Of a stretch of DNA of 64,000 bases, positions 42,744-51,299 are shown one piece after another. Made by a program: the position numbers and the translations under genes. Numbering within the stretch: the first letter of the stretch is position 1; the number at the start of each line of letters is the position of its first letter. The stretch is from Thermus parvatiensis (lineage in GTDB: Bacteria > Deinococcota > Deinococci > Deinococcales > Thermaceae), in NCBI RefSeq assembly GCF_001535545.1, contig NZ_CP014141.1, positions 1,116,001-1,180,000 of the forward strand. The letters run 5' to 3'. The notes beneath the pieces were generated by a model. That model did no database searches, was not told the DNA's origin, and saw only the letters and a program-made list of their open reading frames with translations.

Positions 42744-43498
42744 AGGGCTGGGAGGAGATGGAGGAGGTGGTGGCCCTCCAGCGGGAGGTCTGGGGGCGCG
42801 CGGAAAGCGACCTGGTGCCGCGGGGCCTCCTCATCGCCGTCCAGGACGAGGGGGGGCTTGTGGCCGGGGCCTTCGCCGAGGGGAGGATGGTGGGCTTCGT
42901 CTTCGGCTTCCCCACGAAGGACCCCGCCCTCCACCACTCCCACATGCTGGGCGTCCTGGAGGCCTATAGGGGCACGGGGGCGGCCCTCCTCCTCAAGCGC
43001 TTCCAAAGGGACTGGTGCCTGGCCCGGGGCATCCGCAAGGTGGTCTGGACCTTTGACCCCATGCGGGGGGTGAACGCCAACTTCAACCTGCGGAAGCTCG
43101 GGGCCACGGCCAGGACCTACCTCCCCGACCACTACGGCCCCATGTCGGGCATCAACGCCGGGGCCCCCTCGGACCGGCTCCTCGCCGAGTGGGACCTCCT
43201 CTCGGAAAGGGTCTACGCCCGGCTCTACGCCCCCCCGCCCGAGCCCGAGGCGGCGGGCCTCCCCCAGGTGAACCGGGTGGAAAGGGAGGTGCCTCTTGAG
43301 GCGAGGCTTGACCTCGAGGCCGAGAGGCTCCTCTTCCAGATCCCCGAGGACTGGGGGAGGATCCTCCGGGAAGACCCCGGCCTCGCCCTGAAGTGGCGGG
43401 AGCACAGCCGCCTGGTCCTCCCCCACTACTTCGCCCGGGGCTACCGCCTGGTGGACCTCGTCCGCCACCCCAACCGCTATGTCCTGGCTAAGGACTGA
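42716..43498 (+). CDS. GNAT-family acyltransferase (NAAAR-associated type)
   Basis: 260 aa. GNAT core: [61 protein letters not shown] as the acyl-CoA loop, then [35 protein letters not shown]. This large GNAT class (COG3375 as I recall) is repeatedly found next to N-acylamino acid racemase, as here (28-bp overlap), and is thought to N-succinylate or N-acylate D-amino acids. Activity not proven by sequence. Confidence 0.8.
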
Positions 43499-44585
43499 AC
43501 TCTGGACCGCCCAGGTGGTCTACACCGGCTTCGGTACCCCCATGCTCCGGGGGCCTTGGCGGTGCAGGGCGGGTTCGTGGTGGGCCAGGGGAGCCTGGAG
43601 GAGCTGAGGGCCCGCTTCCCCGAAGGAGAGGTGGTCCACAAGGGCTTTGCCCTCCTCCCGCCCCCGGTGAACGCCCACACCCACCTGGACCTCTCCCTCC
43701 TCCCCCTCTACCGGGGGCCCTTCGCGGGCTTCCTCTCCCACGTGGTGGCCCACCGGGAACGGCGTGGCCTCGAGGGGGCGAAAAGGGGCCTGGAGGAGCT
43801 TCTGGCTTCGGGAGCGGGGGCCTTCGCCGACATCGTCTTCAAGGACGAGGTGATGGACTTCCTCCTTTCGGAAAGCCCCCTCCCCGGGGTGGCCTTCTAC
43901 GAGGTCTTCGCCCCGGAGCCTTCCCTGGCGGAGGAAACCTTCGCTGCGGTGCGGCGGAAGGTGGAGGCCTGGCGGAGGCGGGAGGGCAAGGTGAAGGTGG
44001 GGCTTTCCCCCCACGCCCCCTATTCCGTGAGCCCCCCTCTCCTCAAGCGGCTTGCGGAGTGGGCCAGGGCCGAGGGCCTCCCCCTCATGGTCCACGCAGC
44101 GGAAAGCCCCGAGGAAGTGGCCTTCCTCGCCCGGGGGAGGGCCCCTTGCGGGAGGTGTACGGGCGCTTCGCCAAGACCCCCTGGACCCCCCGGGCACCAC
44201 CCCCGTCCGCTACCTCCACGCCCTCGGGGTCTTGGGCCCCACCACCCTCCTCGTCCACGGGGTCCAGGTGGACGAGGAGGAGGCGGGGCTTTTGGCGGAG
44301 ACCGGCACCAAGGTGGTCCTCTGCCCCCGCTCCAACGCCAACCTCGAGGTGGGGGAAGCCCCCATCGCCCTCTACGCCAAACACGGGGTGGAACTCGCCC
44401 TGGGCACGGACTCCAAAGCCAGTAGCCCCAATCTGGACGTGCGCCAGGAAGCCCTCTTCCTTTGGGAGAAGGCCGACCCCCGCCTCCTGGTCCGGGCCTT
44501 AACCCGGGGCGGGTATAAGGCCTTGGGCCTCCCCACGCCCAGGCTCACCCGGGGGACACCCCTTTCTTTGGTACACTTCCTGTGA
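43479..44585 (+). CDS. Amidohydrolase, candidate aminodeoxyfutalosine deaminase; three frameshifts
   Basis: Metal-dependent amidohydrolase/deaminase, about 369 aa when repaired. [18 protein letters not shown] holds the HxH metal site; [18 protein letters not shown] and [13 protein letters not shown] the next His ligands; [54 protein letters not shown] the catalytic Asp. The frame breaks at 43549-43553, 44133-44137 and 44186-44191, each one base short; repair gives [29 protein letters not shown] and [14 protein letters not shown]. Thermus uses the futalosine menaquinone pathway, which needs such a deaminase; the assignment is plausible, not certain. ATG 43479 overlaps the GNAT gene. Confidence 0.75.
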
Positions 44586-45877
44586 TGCGGCGGCCTTCTT
44601 CCCCGGCGGAGGGCGAGGCTCAGACCGGTCCCCTCATCCTCTACAGCCTCCTCGCAGGAGGGCTTGCGGGCGGCGCGGCCCTCCTTGCAAGCCTAGCCCT
44701 AAAGGCGGTGGAGGTGCAGGTGGGCGGCCTCCTCGGGTACCTCCCCCCTGGCCCCCCCGGGGAGGGTGGGCTCGGCCAGGCCTTCACGGGCCCCTCCTCC
44801 CCCCTCCTTCCCCTCCTCCTTCTCCCCGCCCTCTTCGCCCTTTCCGGCTGGCTGGCAAGCCTTCCCGGGGCCTTTCCCCGGGCCCGGGCCTACCTCGCCG
44901 CCCTGGTCCAGCTTGGGGCCTACTCCCCCCTGGGCCGGGAGGGGCTTTTCGGCGGCCTAGGCCTCTGGGTGGGGGAAGCCTTGGGAAAGAGGTTTTCCCG
45001 CATCGGGCAGGTCCTGGCCTTCGCGGGCTTGGCAGCGGGACTTGGGGCAAGCCTCCACGCCCCCGTGGCCGGGGCCCTCCTCGCCACGGAGATGCGCTAC
45101 CGGGGGCTCCGCCTCGAGGCCCAGGCCCTGGCCCCCGCCCTCCTCGGGGCCCTCGCCGGCTTCACCGTCTACGGGGCCCTCCTGGGCTACGCCCCCTTGG
45201 TCCCGGTCCGGGCGGAGGCCTCCTGGGGCGCCCTGCCCCTGGGCTTCGGCCTGGGCCTCGGGGCCGCCCTTCTCGGCACCCTCTGGCTCCAAGGGGCTGG
45301 GCTTTTGGAGCGGGGGTCTTCCCGCCTTTCCCTCCCTTTGCGCCACGGCCTTTTGGGCCTCGCCCTGGGCCTCGCCCTTCTCCTCGCCCCCGAGGCCCTA
45401 GGCCAGGGGACGGGCTGGCTTGCCCTGGCCACCACCCCCCTTCTCTTCCCCGAGGCGGTCCTCTACCTCCTCCTGGCCAAGGGGCTCCTCCTCGTCCTGG
45501 CCCTGGGGAGCCGGGCTCCTGGGGGGCTCCTCACCCCCGCCCTCGTCCTCGGGGGGCTCCTGGGGGCCCTCGTGGGCAAGCTCCCCCTCCCCGCCGCCCT
45601 CCCCGGGCCGGAGGCCCTGGCCCTGGCCTCCGGGGCCGCCCTGCTTGCGGGCGTGGCCCGGGCCCCCTTCGCCGCCCTCGTCCTCGCGGCGGAGTGGGGC
45701 GGTTACGCCCTCCTGCCCCTCGTCCTCCCCGCGGTCTTCGTGAGCTACGCCCTCACCGAGGCCCAAAGCCTAGGCCCGGAAGGGCAAGCGGCGCCTCCGT
45801 CTGAAACGCCTCCGCAAACCGCACCCCCGCCCTCTGGCCCAGAAGCCGCCTCCGGGCCCGGAAGTCCTCGAGGGTGA
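44585..45877 (+). CDS. ClC family chloride channel/transporter-like protein
   Basis: About 430 aa with 10 or more hydrophobic helices in the ClC order. [25 protein letters not shown] corresponds to the GREGP selectivity loop, [17 protein letters not shown] to the following helix, and [24 protein letters not shown] to the GxFxP loop. The first filter motif (GSGIP) is not obvious and the GxFxP Phe is Leu, so ion specificity is uncertain. A proline-rich cytoplasmic tail ([19 protein letters not shown]) overlaps the opposite-strand PIG-L gene by 125 bp. Last gene of the gatC operon. Confidence 0.8.
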   Translation: MRRPSSPAEGEAQTGPLILYSLLAGGLAGGAALLASLALKAVEVQVGGLLGYLPPGPPGEGGLGQAFTGPSSPLLPLLLLPALFALSGWLASLPGAFPRARAYLAALVQLGAYSPLGREGLFGGLGLWVGEALGKRFSRIGQVLAFAGLAAGLGASLHAPVAGALLATEMRYRGLRLEAQALAPALLGALAGFTVYGALLGYAPLVPVRAEASWGALPLGFGLGLGAALLGTLWLQGAGLLERGSSRLSLPLRHGLLGLALGLALLLAPEALGQGTGWLALATTPLLFPEAVLYLLLAKGLLLVLALGSRAPGGLLTPALVLGGLLGALVGKLPLPAALPGPEALALASGAALLAGVARAPFAALVLAAEWGGYALLPLVLPAVFVSYALTEAQSLGPEGQAAPPSETPPQTAPPPSGPEAASGPGSPRG

Positions 45878-46427
45878 AGGGCCAGCGGTAGAACGCCTGG
45901 TAGAAGCTGAAGACCGCCTCCGCCACCTCCTGGGTGGGGGTGGTGTCCACGTAGACCCAGGGCCGCGCGAGGTCCTCCCGAGGGTAGTGGAAGAGGCGCA
46001 CGGGCTTCCTGTGGGCCTCTCCCACGAGTTTGGGGATGCGGCAGAGCTTCAGGGCGGAAAGCACCGCCTGGTGGGTGGCCCGGTGGTCCGGGTGGACGTC
46101 CAGGGGGTCCCAGGTGATCACGGCGTCCGGCCGGAACTCGGCCATGAGCCGGGCCAGGGCCAGGGCCTCCTCCCGGCCCCCGGTGAGCAGGGTGTCCCGG
46201 AAGGGCAAGAAGCGGGGCTCGGCCCCGATGAGCCCCGCCACGTGGGCCCCGTGCCCTTCCCGCACCCGGGCCACCTCCTCGGGCGGCGCGTCCCCGAACT
46301 GGCTGGCGAGCTCCCCCCGGGTCATCCAGACGAGCATCACCCGGTCCCCCTTCTGGGCGTGGAGGGCGAGGGTGCCGGCCGCCCCGATCTCGTCGTCCGG
46401 GTGGGCAAAGACGGCCATGAGGTTCAC
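45753..46427 (-). CDS. PIG-L family (LmbE-like) de-N-acetylase
   Basis: 224 aa. Zinc sites [20 protein letters not shown] and [20 protein letters not shown] are the defining PIG-L/LmbE motifs; [24 protein letters not shown] is also typical. Members deacetylate GlcNAc attached to phosphatidylinositol, malate (bacillithiol) or other aglycones; the substrate here is unknown. GTG 46427 is chosen because a TAGACT lies exactly 7 nt upstream. Overlaps the converging ClC gene by 125 bp. Confidence 0.87.
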   Translation of the reverse strand: MNLMAVFAHPDDEIGAAGTLALHAQKGDRVMLVWMTRGELASQFGDAPPEEVARVREGHGAHVAGLIGAEPRFLPFRDTLLTGGREEALALARLMAEFRPDAVITWDPLDVHPDHRATHQAVLSALKLCRIPKLVGEAHRKPVRLFHYPREDLARPWVYVDTTPTQEVAEAVFSFYQAFYRWPFTLEDFRARRRLLGQRAGVRFAEAFQTEAPLALPGLGFGPR

Positions 46428-46434
46428 GAAGGCC

Positions 46435-46440
46435 AGTCTA
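46435..46440 (-). promoter_or_regulatory. Leaderless -10 (TAGACT) of the PIG-L gene
   Basis: TAGACT on the minus strand with a 7-nt gap to the GTG start. The divergent aroH has TAGGAT (46471-46476) 11 nt before its ATG. Confidence 0.45.
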
Positions 46441-46487
46441 CACCGGCTTGCCCCTCGGCCCAAAACCCCTTAGGATAGGCCGTAACC

Positions 46488-46856
46488 ATGGTCCGGGGCA
46501 TCCGCGGCGCCATCACCGTGGAAGAGGACACCCCGGAGGCCATCCACCAGGCCACCCGGGAACTCCTCCTGAAGATGCTGGAGGCGAACGGCATCCAGAG
46601 CTACGAGGAGCTCGCCGCCGTCATCTTCACCGTCACCGAGGACCTCACCTCCGCCTTCCCCGCCGAGGCCGCGCGGCAGATCGGCATGCACCGGGTCCCC
46701 CTCCTCTCCGCCCGGGAGGTGCCGGTGCCGGGAAGCCTCCCCCGGGTGATCCGGGTCCTCGCCCTCTGGAACACGGACACCCCCCAGGACCGGGTGCGCC
46801 ACGTCTACCTGAGGGAAGCGGTGCGGCTCCGGCCTGATCTGGAAAGCGCCCAATGA
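46488..46856 (+). CDS. aroH: Chorismate mutase, AroH type
   Basis: Rearranges chorismate to prephenate for Phe/Tyr synthesis. 122 aa, the length of the T. thermophilus enzyme. [35 protein letters not shown] has the active-site Arg, [22 protein letters not shown] follows, and [14 protein letters not shown] is the C-terminal block. AroH-type trimers are uncommon compared with AroQ. Not in an operon with other aromatic genes here. Confidence 0.95.
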   Translation: MVRGIRGAITVEEDTPEAIHQATRELLLKMLEANGIQSYEELAAVIFTVTEDLTSAFPAEAARQIGMHRVPLLSAREVPVPGSLPRVIRVLALWNTDTPQDRVRHVYLREAVRLRPDLESAQ

Positions 46857-46859
46857 GCC

Positions 46860-46888
46860 TTGACACGCCGGTCCCCCGGGCGTATCCT
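46860..46888 (+). promoter_or_regulatory. Promoter of the secreted TPR-like protein
   Basis: TTGACA (46860-46865), 17-bp spacer, TATCCT (46883-46888). AAAGGAGGTG then precedes the ATG at 46913. Confidence 0.72.
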
Positions 46889-46912
46889 GAAAAAGGCTAA
46901 AGGAGGTGCGGG

Positions 46913-47347
46913 ATGAAGAAGGCGTATCTGGTTTGGGGGATGGCGGCGCTTATTAGCCTGGGAGTGGCCCAGCAGGCGGGAGGCCTCACCCTGGAGGGGG
47001 TAGAAGCCCTGCGGCAGGAGGCCCGGAAGGCCTACCCCGTGGGGTTCGTGGACCTCGCCCCCTGGAAGCGGGCCCTGGAGGCGGCGGAGGCCCTGGCGAA
47101 GCAGAACCCCAACGACCTCCGGGCCCTTCGCCTTCTGGCCGAGATCTACACCGAGACCCAGTGGGCCATCCGCGCCTGGGAGGCCTGGATGAACTACCGG
47201 GAGAAGGGAGGCACCTGGGACGAGGCCGCCAGGCAGGCGGCGGCCAAGGTGGCCCGTACCCTGGCCTTCTACGCCAACCAGCGCGGGGACCGGGCCGAGG
47301 CGGAGCGCTGGGCGGCCCAGGCCCAGGCGGTGGAGGCGGGCCAGTAA
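46913..47347 (+). CDS. Secreted TPR-like protein of unknown function
   Basis: 144 aa. A signal peptide (MKKAYLVWGMAALISLGVAQ) is followed by all-helical sequence with TPR-like pairs: ALEAAEALAKQNPNDLRALRLLAEIYTET and AKVARTLAFYANQRGDRAEAERWAAQAQA. No lipobox Cys. No family recognised beyond TPR-like repeats. Stands alone with its own strong promoter and ribosome-binding site and a hairpin after the stop, so it is probably well expressed. Confidence 0.7.
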   Translation: MKKAYLVWGMAALISLGVAQQAGGLTLEGVEALRQEARKAYPVGFVDLAPWKRALEAAEALAKQNPNDLRALRLLAEIYTETQWAIRAWEAWMNYREKGGTWDEAARQAAAKVARTLAFYANQRGDRAEAERWAAQAQAVEAGQ

Positions 47348-47355
47348 TACCACCC

Positions 47356-47377
47356 CATGCTGGCTTGCGCCAGCATG
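47356..47377 (+). terminator. Hairpin after the TPR-like gene
   Basis: CATGCTGGC-TTGC-GCCAGCATG, 9-bp stem and tetraloop, starting 9 bp after the stop. The same design recurs after proC (59768-59795). Confidence 0.5.
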
Positions 47378-47396
47378 AAGGCCCTGGCGCAAGGTT

Positions 47397-47422
47397 CCTA
47401 GGGGCCTCCTAGGGCCCCTAGG
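47397..47422. terminator. Second hairpin between convergent genes
   Basis: CCTAGGGGCC and GGCCCCTAGG (10 bp) around a 6-base loop, between the TPR-like gene and the converging WD40 gene. No T-run. Confidence 0.45.
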
Positions 47423-47452
47423 GTGAAGAAAACCGGAAGCAAGGGTATAAGT

Positions 47453-48603
47453 CTAGGGCAGGCGGAAGAGGAGGACCCGACCCTCCCCCCCGCCCGTGGC
47501 CAGGGCGGGGGTTTGGGGGTTAAAGTCCAGCCCGTACACCGCACCGGTATGCCCCACGTAAACCCGCTCCAAAAGGCCCGCCTCGAGGTCGTAGAGGCGC
47601 ACCTCCCGGTCCTGCCCTCCGGAGGCCAAATAGCGGCCGTCAGGGCTGAAGGCCAGGCCCAGGGGCAGGTCCTTGTGGGCGTAGAGGAGCCGGGGTTCGG
47701 GCCCGCCCGGGGCCAGGAGGTCCAAAAGCCTCACTCCCCCGTCCGCCGAACCCACGGCGAGGTAGCGGCCGTCGGGGCTGAAGGCCAGGGCGTAGACGGG
47801 ACCTCCCGGGACCCGGACCTCCCCCCGCTTCCCCGGGAGGGCGAGGTCCCACACCTCCACCCGGCCCACGGAAAGCCCCAAAGCGAGGACCCTCCCCCCG
47901 GGGCCCTGGGCCGCGGAGAAGAGGTAGGGGCTTAGGGGGCGGGCGGCCAGGACCTTGCCCGTGGCGGGGTCAAACAGGGTGAGGTTCCCCCGGAGCTGGA
48001 GGCCAAAGAGGCGGCCCTGGGCGTCAAAGCCCACCTTGAGGAAGGCCGGGCCCTTGCCCAAAGCCCGGAGGAAGCGGCCCTGGGCCTCGTACAGGCGCAC
48101 CGTCCCATCCCCGAGGCCGAGGCGAGGTAGCGGCCGTCGGGGCTAAAGGCCAGGTCGCGCACGTAGGAGGCGTGCCCCTTGAGGTCCAAGGGAGGACGGC
48201 CCGGGGGGAGGAGGCGGACCTGCCCGGCCGCGTCCCCCAGGGCCAAGACCCCCTTGGGGCCGTAGGCCAGGGCGTAGACCAGGCCCTTGCCCCCCTTCAG
48301 GGCCTCCCCCCGGGGGTCATAGCGCAGGAGTTCGGCGGTGAAGGCCCCCAGGCCCCCCTCCCCCACCTCCACCCGGGCCTCGTAGGCCAGGTAGGTCCCC
48401 CCGGGCTCCTCGAGGCGCAGGCGGAGAAGGTGGCGGCCCGGAGCGGCCCGGACCTCGAGGGGGCAGGTCCCCAAGGGGCTCCCGTCCCAGAAGACCTGGG
48501 CGGGCCTGGCCTCCCCCCGGAAGCGGCAGTCCAGTTGAAAGGCCGGGGCCAGGTTCTGGGCCAGGGCCGGAAGGAGTAGGAAGAGGAGACCCAGCGCCCT
48601 CAT
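47453..48603 (-). CDS. Secreted WD40-repeat protein with PEGA-like N-terminal domain; one frameshift
   Basis: About 383 aa when repaired. Signal peptide MRALGLLFLLLPALAQ; PEGA-like segment (VFWDGSPLGTCPLEVRAAPGRHLLRLRL); then WD40 blades repeating the pattern VRDLAFSPDGRYLASAS, VYALAFSPDGRYLAVGS, PLGLAFSPDGRYLASGG, VYGLDFNPQTPALATGG. The frame breaks in the C run 48109-48112: one extra G gives ASGDGTVRLYEAQGRFLRALG. A beta-propeller outside the cytoplasm suggests a binding scaffold; partner unknown. ATGA overlap with the end of the upstream aldehyde dehydrogenase gene. Confidence 0.8.
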
Positions 48604-50189
48604 CCCAACACCTCCTCCCAAGGCGTGGGCGCCTTGGGGCTCACGTAGCCCGTGTCCATCTGGGCGAGCTGCAGCCTCCCCGAGTACTCCTCGTTCACGG
48701 CGTGCCAGTAGGTGTACTCCTCCAAGACCCAGATCCCCGACTCCCTCCCCCCGTTGCCGCTCGCCTTCACCCCGCCGAAGGGGAGGTGGGCCTCGGCGCC
48801 CACGGTGGTGTTGTTCACGCTGGTCATCCCCGCCCGGATCCCCACCTTGAAGAGGTAGGCCCAGTGGCGGTGGTTGGTGTAGATGGCGCTGGAAAGGCCG
48901 TAGGGGGTGCTGTTGGCCACCGCTATGGCCTCCTCAATCCCGTCCACCTTGACGAGGTTGATCGTGGGCCCGAAGACCTCCTCCGTGAAGAGGCGCGTCC
49001 CCGGCCTCACCTCCCAGACCGTGGGCCAGCCGTAAAGCCCGGCCTCCGGGTCCCCCAGGAAGCGGGGGTAGGGGTTTTCCCGCGTGATCCGGCCCCGGCC
49101 GAAGAGGAGCCTCGCCCCCTCCGCCTCCCCCACCCGGTAGTGCTCCTGCCAGCGGGCGAAGAAGCGCTCGTTGATGAAGGGCCCGTAGGTGACCTCGGGG
49201 TGGAGGAGGGGGTTGCCCACCAGGGTGGCCTCCACCCGCTCCAGGAAGCGGCGCTTGAACTCCTCGTAGATGGGGGCGTCCACCAGGATGTTCCCCGCGG
49301 AGGTGCACCGCTGCCCTCCCGTGGCGAAGGCGCTCCACCAGGCCCCCTCCACGGCGAGGTCCAGGTCGGCGTCCCGCATGACCACCAGGGGGTTCTTGCC
49401 CCCAAGCTCCAGGGTGGGCCGGATCAGGTTCCGCCCCGCCACCTCCCCGATCCAGCGCCCCACCTGGGTGGAGCCGGTGAAGGCGAACTTCTGGAAGAGG
49501 CCCTCGTCCATGAGCTCCACCATCCACTGGCCCGTGGAGCCTTTCCCGCCGCCGAAGACGACGTTGAGGACGCCCGGGGGCAGGCCCGCCTCCTCAAAGA
49601 GCTTGGCGAAGACGTAGGAGAGGGTGGGGGCGTCCTCGGAAGGTTTCCACACGATGGTGTTCCCCGTGAGGACGGCGGGGATGAGCTTCCAGCTGGGGAC
49701 GGCGATGGGGAAGTTTCCGGCGGTGATGATCCCCACCACGCCCAAGGGCCTGCGGAAGGTGAAAAGCTCCTTGTCCCGCATCTCGCTGGGGACGGTCTGG
49801 CCGTAGAGCCTCCGGCCCTCCGAGGCGAAGAAGAGGGCGGTGTCTATGGCCTCCTGCACGTCCCCCGCCGCCTCCTTGGGGGTCTTGCCCACCTCCCGCA
49901 CCATGAGCCGGGTGAGGGTGGGCTTCTCCCGCTCCAGGATCTTCACCAGGTTGAAGAGGACCTGGCCCCGGATGGGGGCGGGGGTCCGGCTCCACTCGGC
50001 GAAGGCCGCCTGGGCCTTCAGGGCCGCCTTGCGCACCAGGTCCTTGGAAGCCTCCGGGAAGCGGGCGACCACGTCCTCCCGGTCCGAGGGGTTGCGGCGC
50101 TCCAGAAGGGGGCCCTCGAGGGCCTCCTCCCCGCCCACGAGGTGGCCAAACTCCAAGGTGTTCCCGTACTTGCTTGCTACTTTGCGCAT
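48600..50189 (-). CDS. NAD(P)-dependent aldehyde dehydrogenase
   Basis: 529 aa. LELGGKNPLVVMRDADLD holds the general-base Glu, FATGGQRCTSAGNILVD the catalytic Cys; FTGSTQVGRWIGEVAG and TEEVFGPTINLVKVDG are cofactor-binding blocks. The C-terminal extension beyond PFGGVKASGNGGRESG, running to WHAVNEEYSGRLQLAQMDTGY, matches what I remember of the 530-aa T. thermophilus ALDH with a tail that covers the substrate funnel. Broad aldehyde oxidation likely. Confidence 0.93.
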   Translation of the reverse strand: MRKVASKYGNTLEFGHLVGGEEALEGPLLERRNPSDREDVVARFPEASKDLVRKAALKAQAAFAEWSRTPAPIRGQVLFNLVKILEREKPTLTRLMVREVGKTPKEAAGDVQEAIDTALFFASEGRRLYGQTVPSEMRDKELFTFRRPLGVVGIITAGNFPIAVPSWKLIPAVLTGNTIVWKPSEDAPTLSYVFAKLFEEAGLPPGVLNVVFGGGKGSTGQWMVELMDEGLFQKFAFTGSTQVGRWIGEVAGRNLIRPTLELGGKNPLVVMRDADLDLAVEGAWWSAFATGGQRCTSAGNILVDAPIYEEFKRRFLERVEATLVGNPLLHPEVTYGPFINERFFARWQEHYRVGEAEGARLLFGRGRITRENPYPRFLGDPEAGLYGWPTVWEVRPGTRLFTEEVFGPTINLVKVDGIEEAIAVANSTPYGLSSAIYTNHRHWAYLFKVGIRAGMTSVNNTTVGAEAHLPFGGVKASGNGGRESGIWVLEEYTYWHAVNEEYSGRLQLAQMDTGYVSPKAPTPWEEVLG

Positions 50190-50237
50190 CGGGGACCTCC
50201 GTAGGGGATTTTACCCTCTCCACGGCCGCCCCCGGGG

Positions 50238-50243
50238 TAAACT
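50238..50243 (+). promoter_or_regulatory. Leaderless -10 (TAAACT) of the yqeY gene
   Basis: TAAACT followed by 7 nt and the ATG at 50251. Confidence 0.45.
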
Positions 50244-50250
50244 GGGTCCC

Positions 50251-50637
50251 ATGGGCATCTACGAGGCCATCCAGGCCACGATCAAGGAGGCGATGAAGGC
50301 CCGGGACGAAAGGACCCTGGCCTTCGCCCGGGTGGTCAAGGCGGAGCTGGACCGCAAGGGCGACGGGAAGCCCCTCCCCGACGAGGAGGCGGTGAAGGTG
50401 CTGAAGGCCCTCAAGGAGATCGCCCTGGAGCAGGGCAACGACTTTGAAGCGGAGTTTCTGGACCGCTTCCTGCCCAAGGAGATGTCCGAGGAGGAGCTGG
50501 AGGCCTGGATCCGGGAGCACGTGGACCTCTCCCAGTTCAAAAACCCCCTCGCGGCCATCGGGGTGGTCACCAAGGCCCTGGGGCCCAAGGCCCCGGGGGA
50601 GAAGGTGCGCAAGGTCATCGAGCGCCTCACGCGATGA
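50251..50637 (+). CDS. GatB/YqeY domain-containing protein
   Basis: 128 aa. IYEAIQATIKEAMKARDERTLAFARVVKAEL, EVVKVL-type helix (DEEAVKVLKALKEIALEQGN), LDRFLPKEMSEEELEAWI and IGVVTKALGPKAPGEKVRKVIE match YqeY, related to the tRNA-binding tail of GatB. Exact role unknown; probably tRNA-related. The ORF could extend upstream, but ATG 50251 with TAAACT 7 nt before it is the natural start. ATGA overlap with the Nudix gene. Confidence 0.88.
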   Translation: MGIYEAIQATIKEAMKARDERTLAFARVVKAELDRKGDGKPLPDEEAVKVLKALKEIALEQGNDFEAEFLDRFLPKEMSEEELEAWIREHVDLSQFKNPLAAIGVVTKALGPKAPGEKVRKVIERLTR

Positions 50638-51182
50638 GCCCCTGGGAGCGCATCCTCCTCGAGGAGATCCTCTCCGAGCCCGTCCGCCTGGTGAAGGAAC
50701 GGGTACGGACGCACACGGGCCGGGAGCTCACCTACGTCTACCGCCCGGGCCCCGTGGCCGCAAGCTTCGTCCTCCCCGTGACGGAGAGGGGCACGGCCCT
50801 CCTCGTCCGTCAGTACCGCCACCCCACGGGCAAGTTCCTCCTGGAGGTTCCGGCGGGGAAGGTGGACGAGGGGGAAACCCCGGAAGAGGCGGCGAGGCGG
50901 GAGCTAAGGGAGGAGGTGGGGGCCGAGGCGGAAACCCTCATCCCCCTGCCCTCCTTCCACCCCCAGCCCTCCTTCACGGCGGTGGTCTTCCACCCCTTCC
51001 TCGCCCTGAAGTCCCGGGTGGTCGCCCCGCCCACGCTGGAAGAGGGAGAGCTTCTGGAGAGCCTGGAGCTTCCCCTCACCGAGGTCTACGCCCTCCTCGC
51101 CAAAGGCGAGATCCAGGACGCCTCCACCGCCCTCACCCTCTTCTACGCGGAACCTCACCTGAAGCGCTTGGGCCTGCTCTAA
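50634..51182 (+). CDS. Nudix hydrolase, ADP-ribose pyrophosphatase-like
   Basis: 182 aa. Nudix box GKVDEGETPEEAARRELREEVGAE is complete, preceded by RQYRHPTGKFLLEVPAG, the ADPRase-type substrate loop. Hydrolyses ADP-ribose or related nucleoside diphosphate derivatives to AMP. It resembles, from memory, one of the characterised T. thermophilus Ndx enzymes (Ndx2 type), not the 170-aa ADPRase. Overlaps the yqeY stop. Confidence 0.88.
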   Translation: MSPWERILLEEILSEPVRLVKERVRTHTGRELTYVYRPGPVAASFVLPVTERGTALLVRQYRHPTGKFLLEVPAGKVDEGETPEEAARRELREEVGAEAETLIPLPSFHPQPSFTAVVFHPFLALKSRVVAPPTLEEGELLESLELPLTEVYALLAKGEIQDASTALTLFYAEPHLKRLGLL

Positions 51183-51285
51183 TCCCGTACCGCAAAGGGC
51201 GCCTAGGGGCTTCCCGGGCCGGCAGGGGTATAAAAGCCGAGGCCTGGCGCATAAACTCGGGCTAGGATCCCCTTCCTTTCCCCGG

Positions 51286-51291
51286 TAGACT
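51286..51291 (+). promoter_or_regulatory. Leaderless -10 (TAGACT) of the aminotransferase gene
   Basis: TAGACT, 8 nt, then ATG 51300. The rest of 51183-51299 also holds TATAAA at 51229-51234, a possible second start, and no gene. Confidence 0.45.
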
Positions 51292-51299
51292 GGCCCTGT

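Noticed and set aside
51183..51299. Possible riboswitch before the aminotransferase at 51300
   Set aside because: The likely -10 lies 8 nt before the ATG, so the sequence would not be in the mRNA; only weak partial pairings and no known motif blocks were seen.
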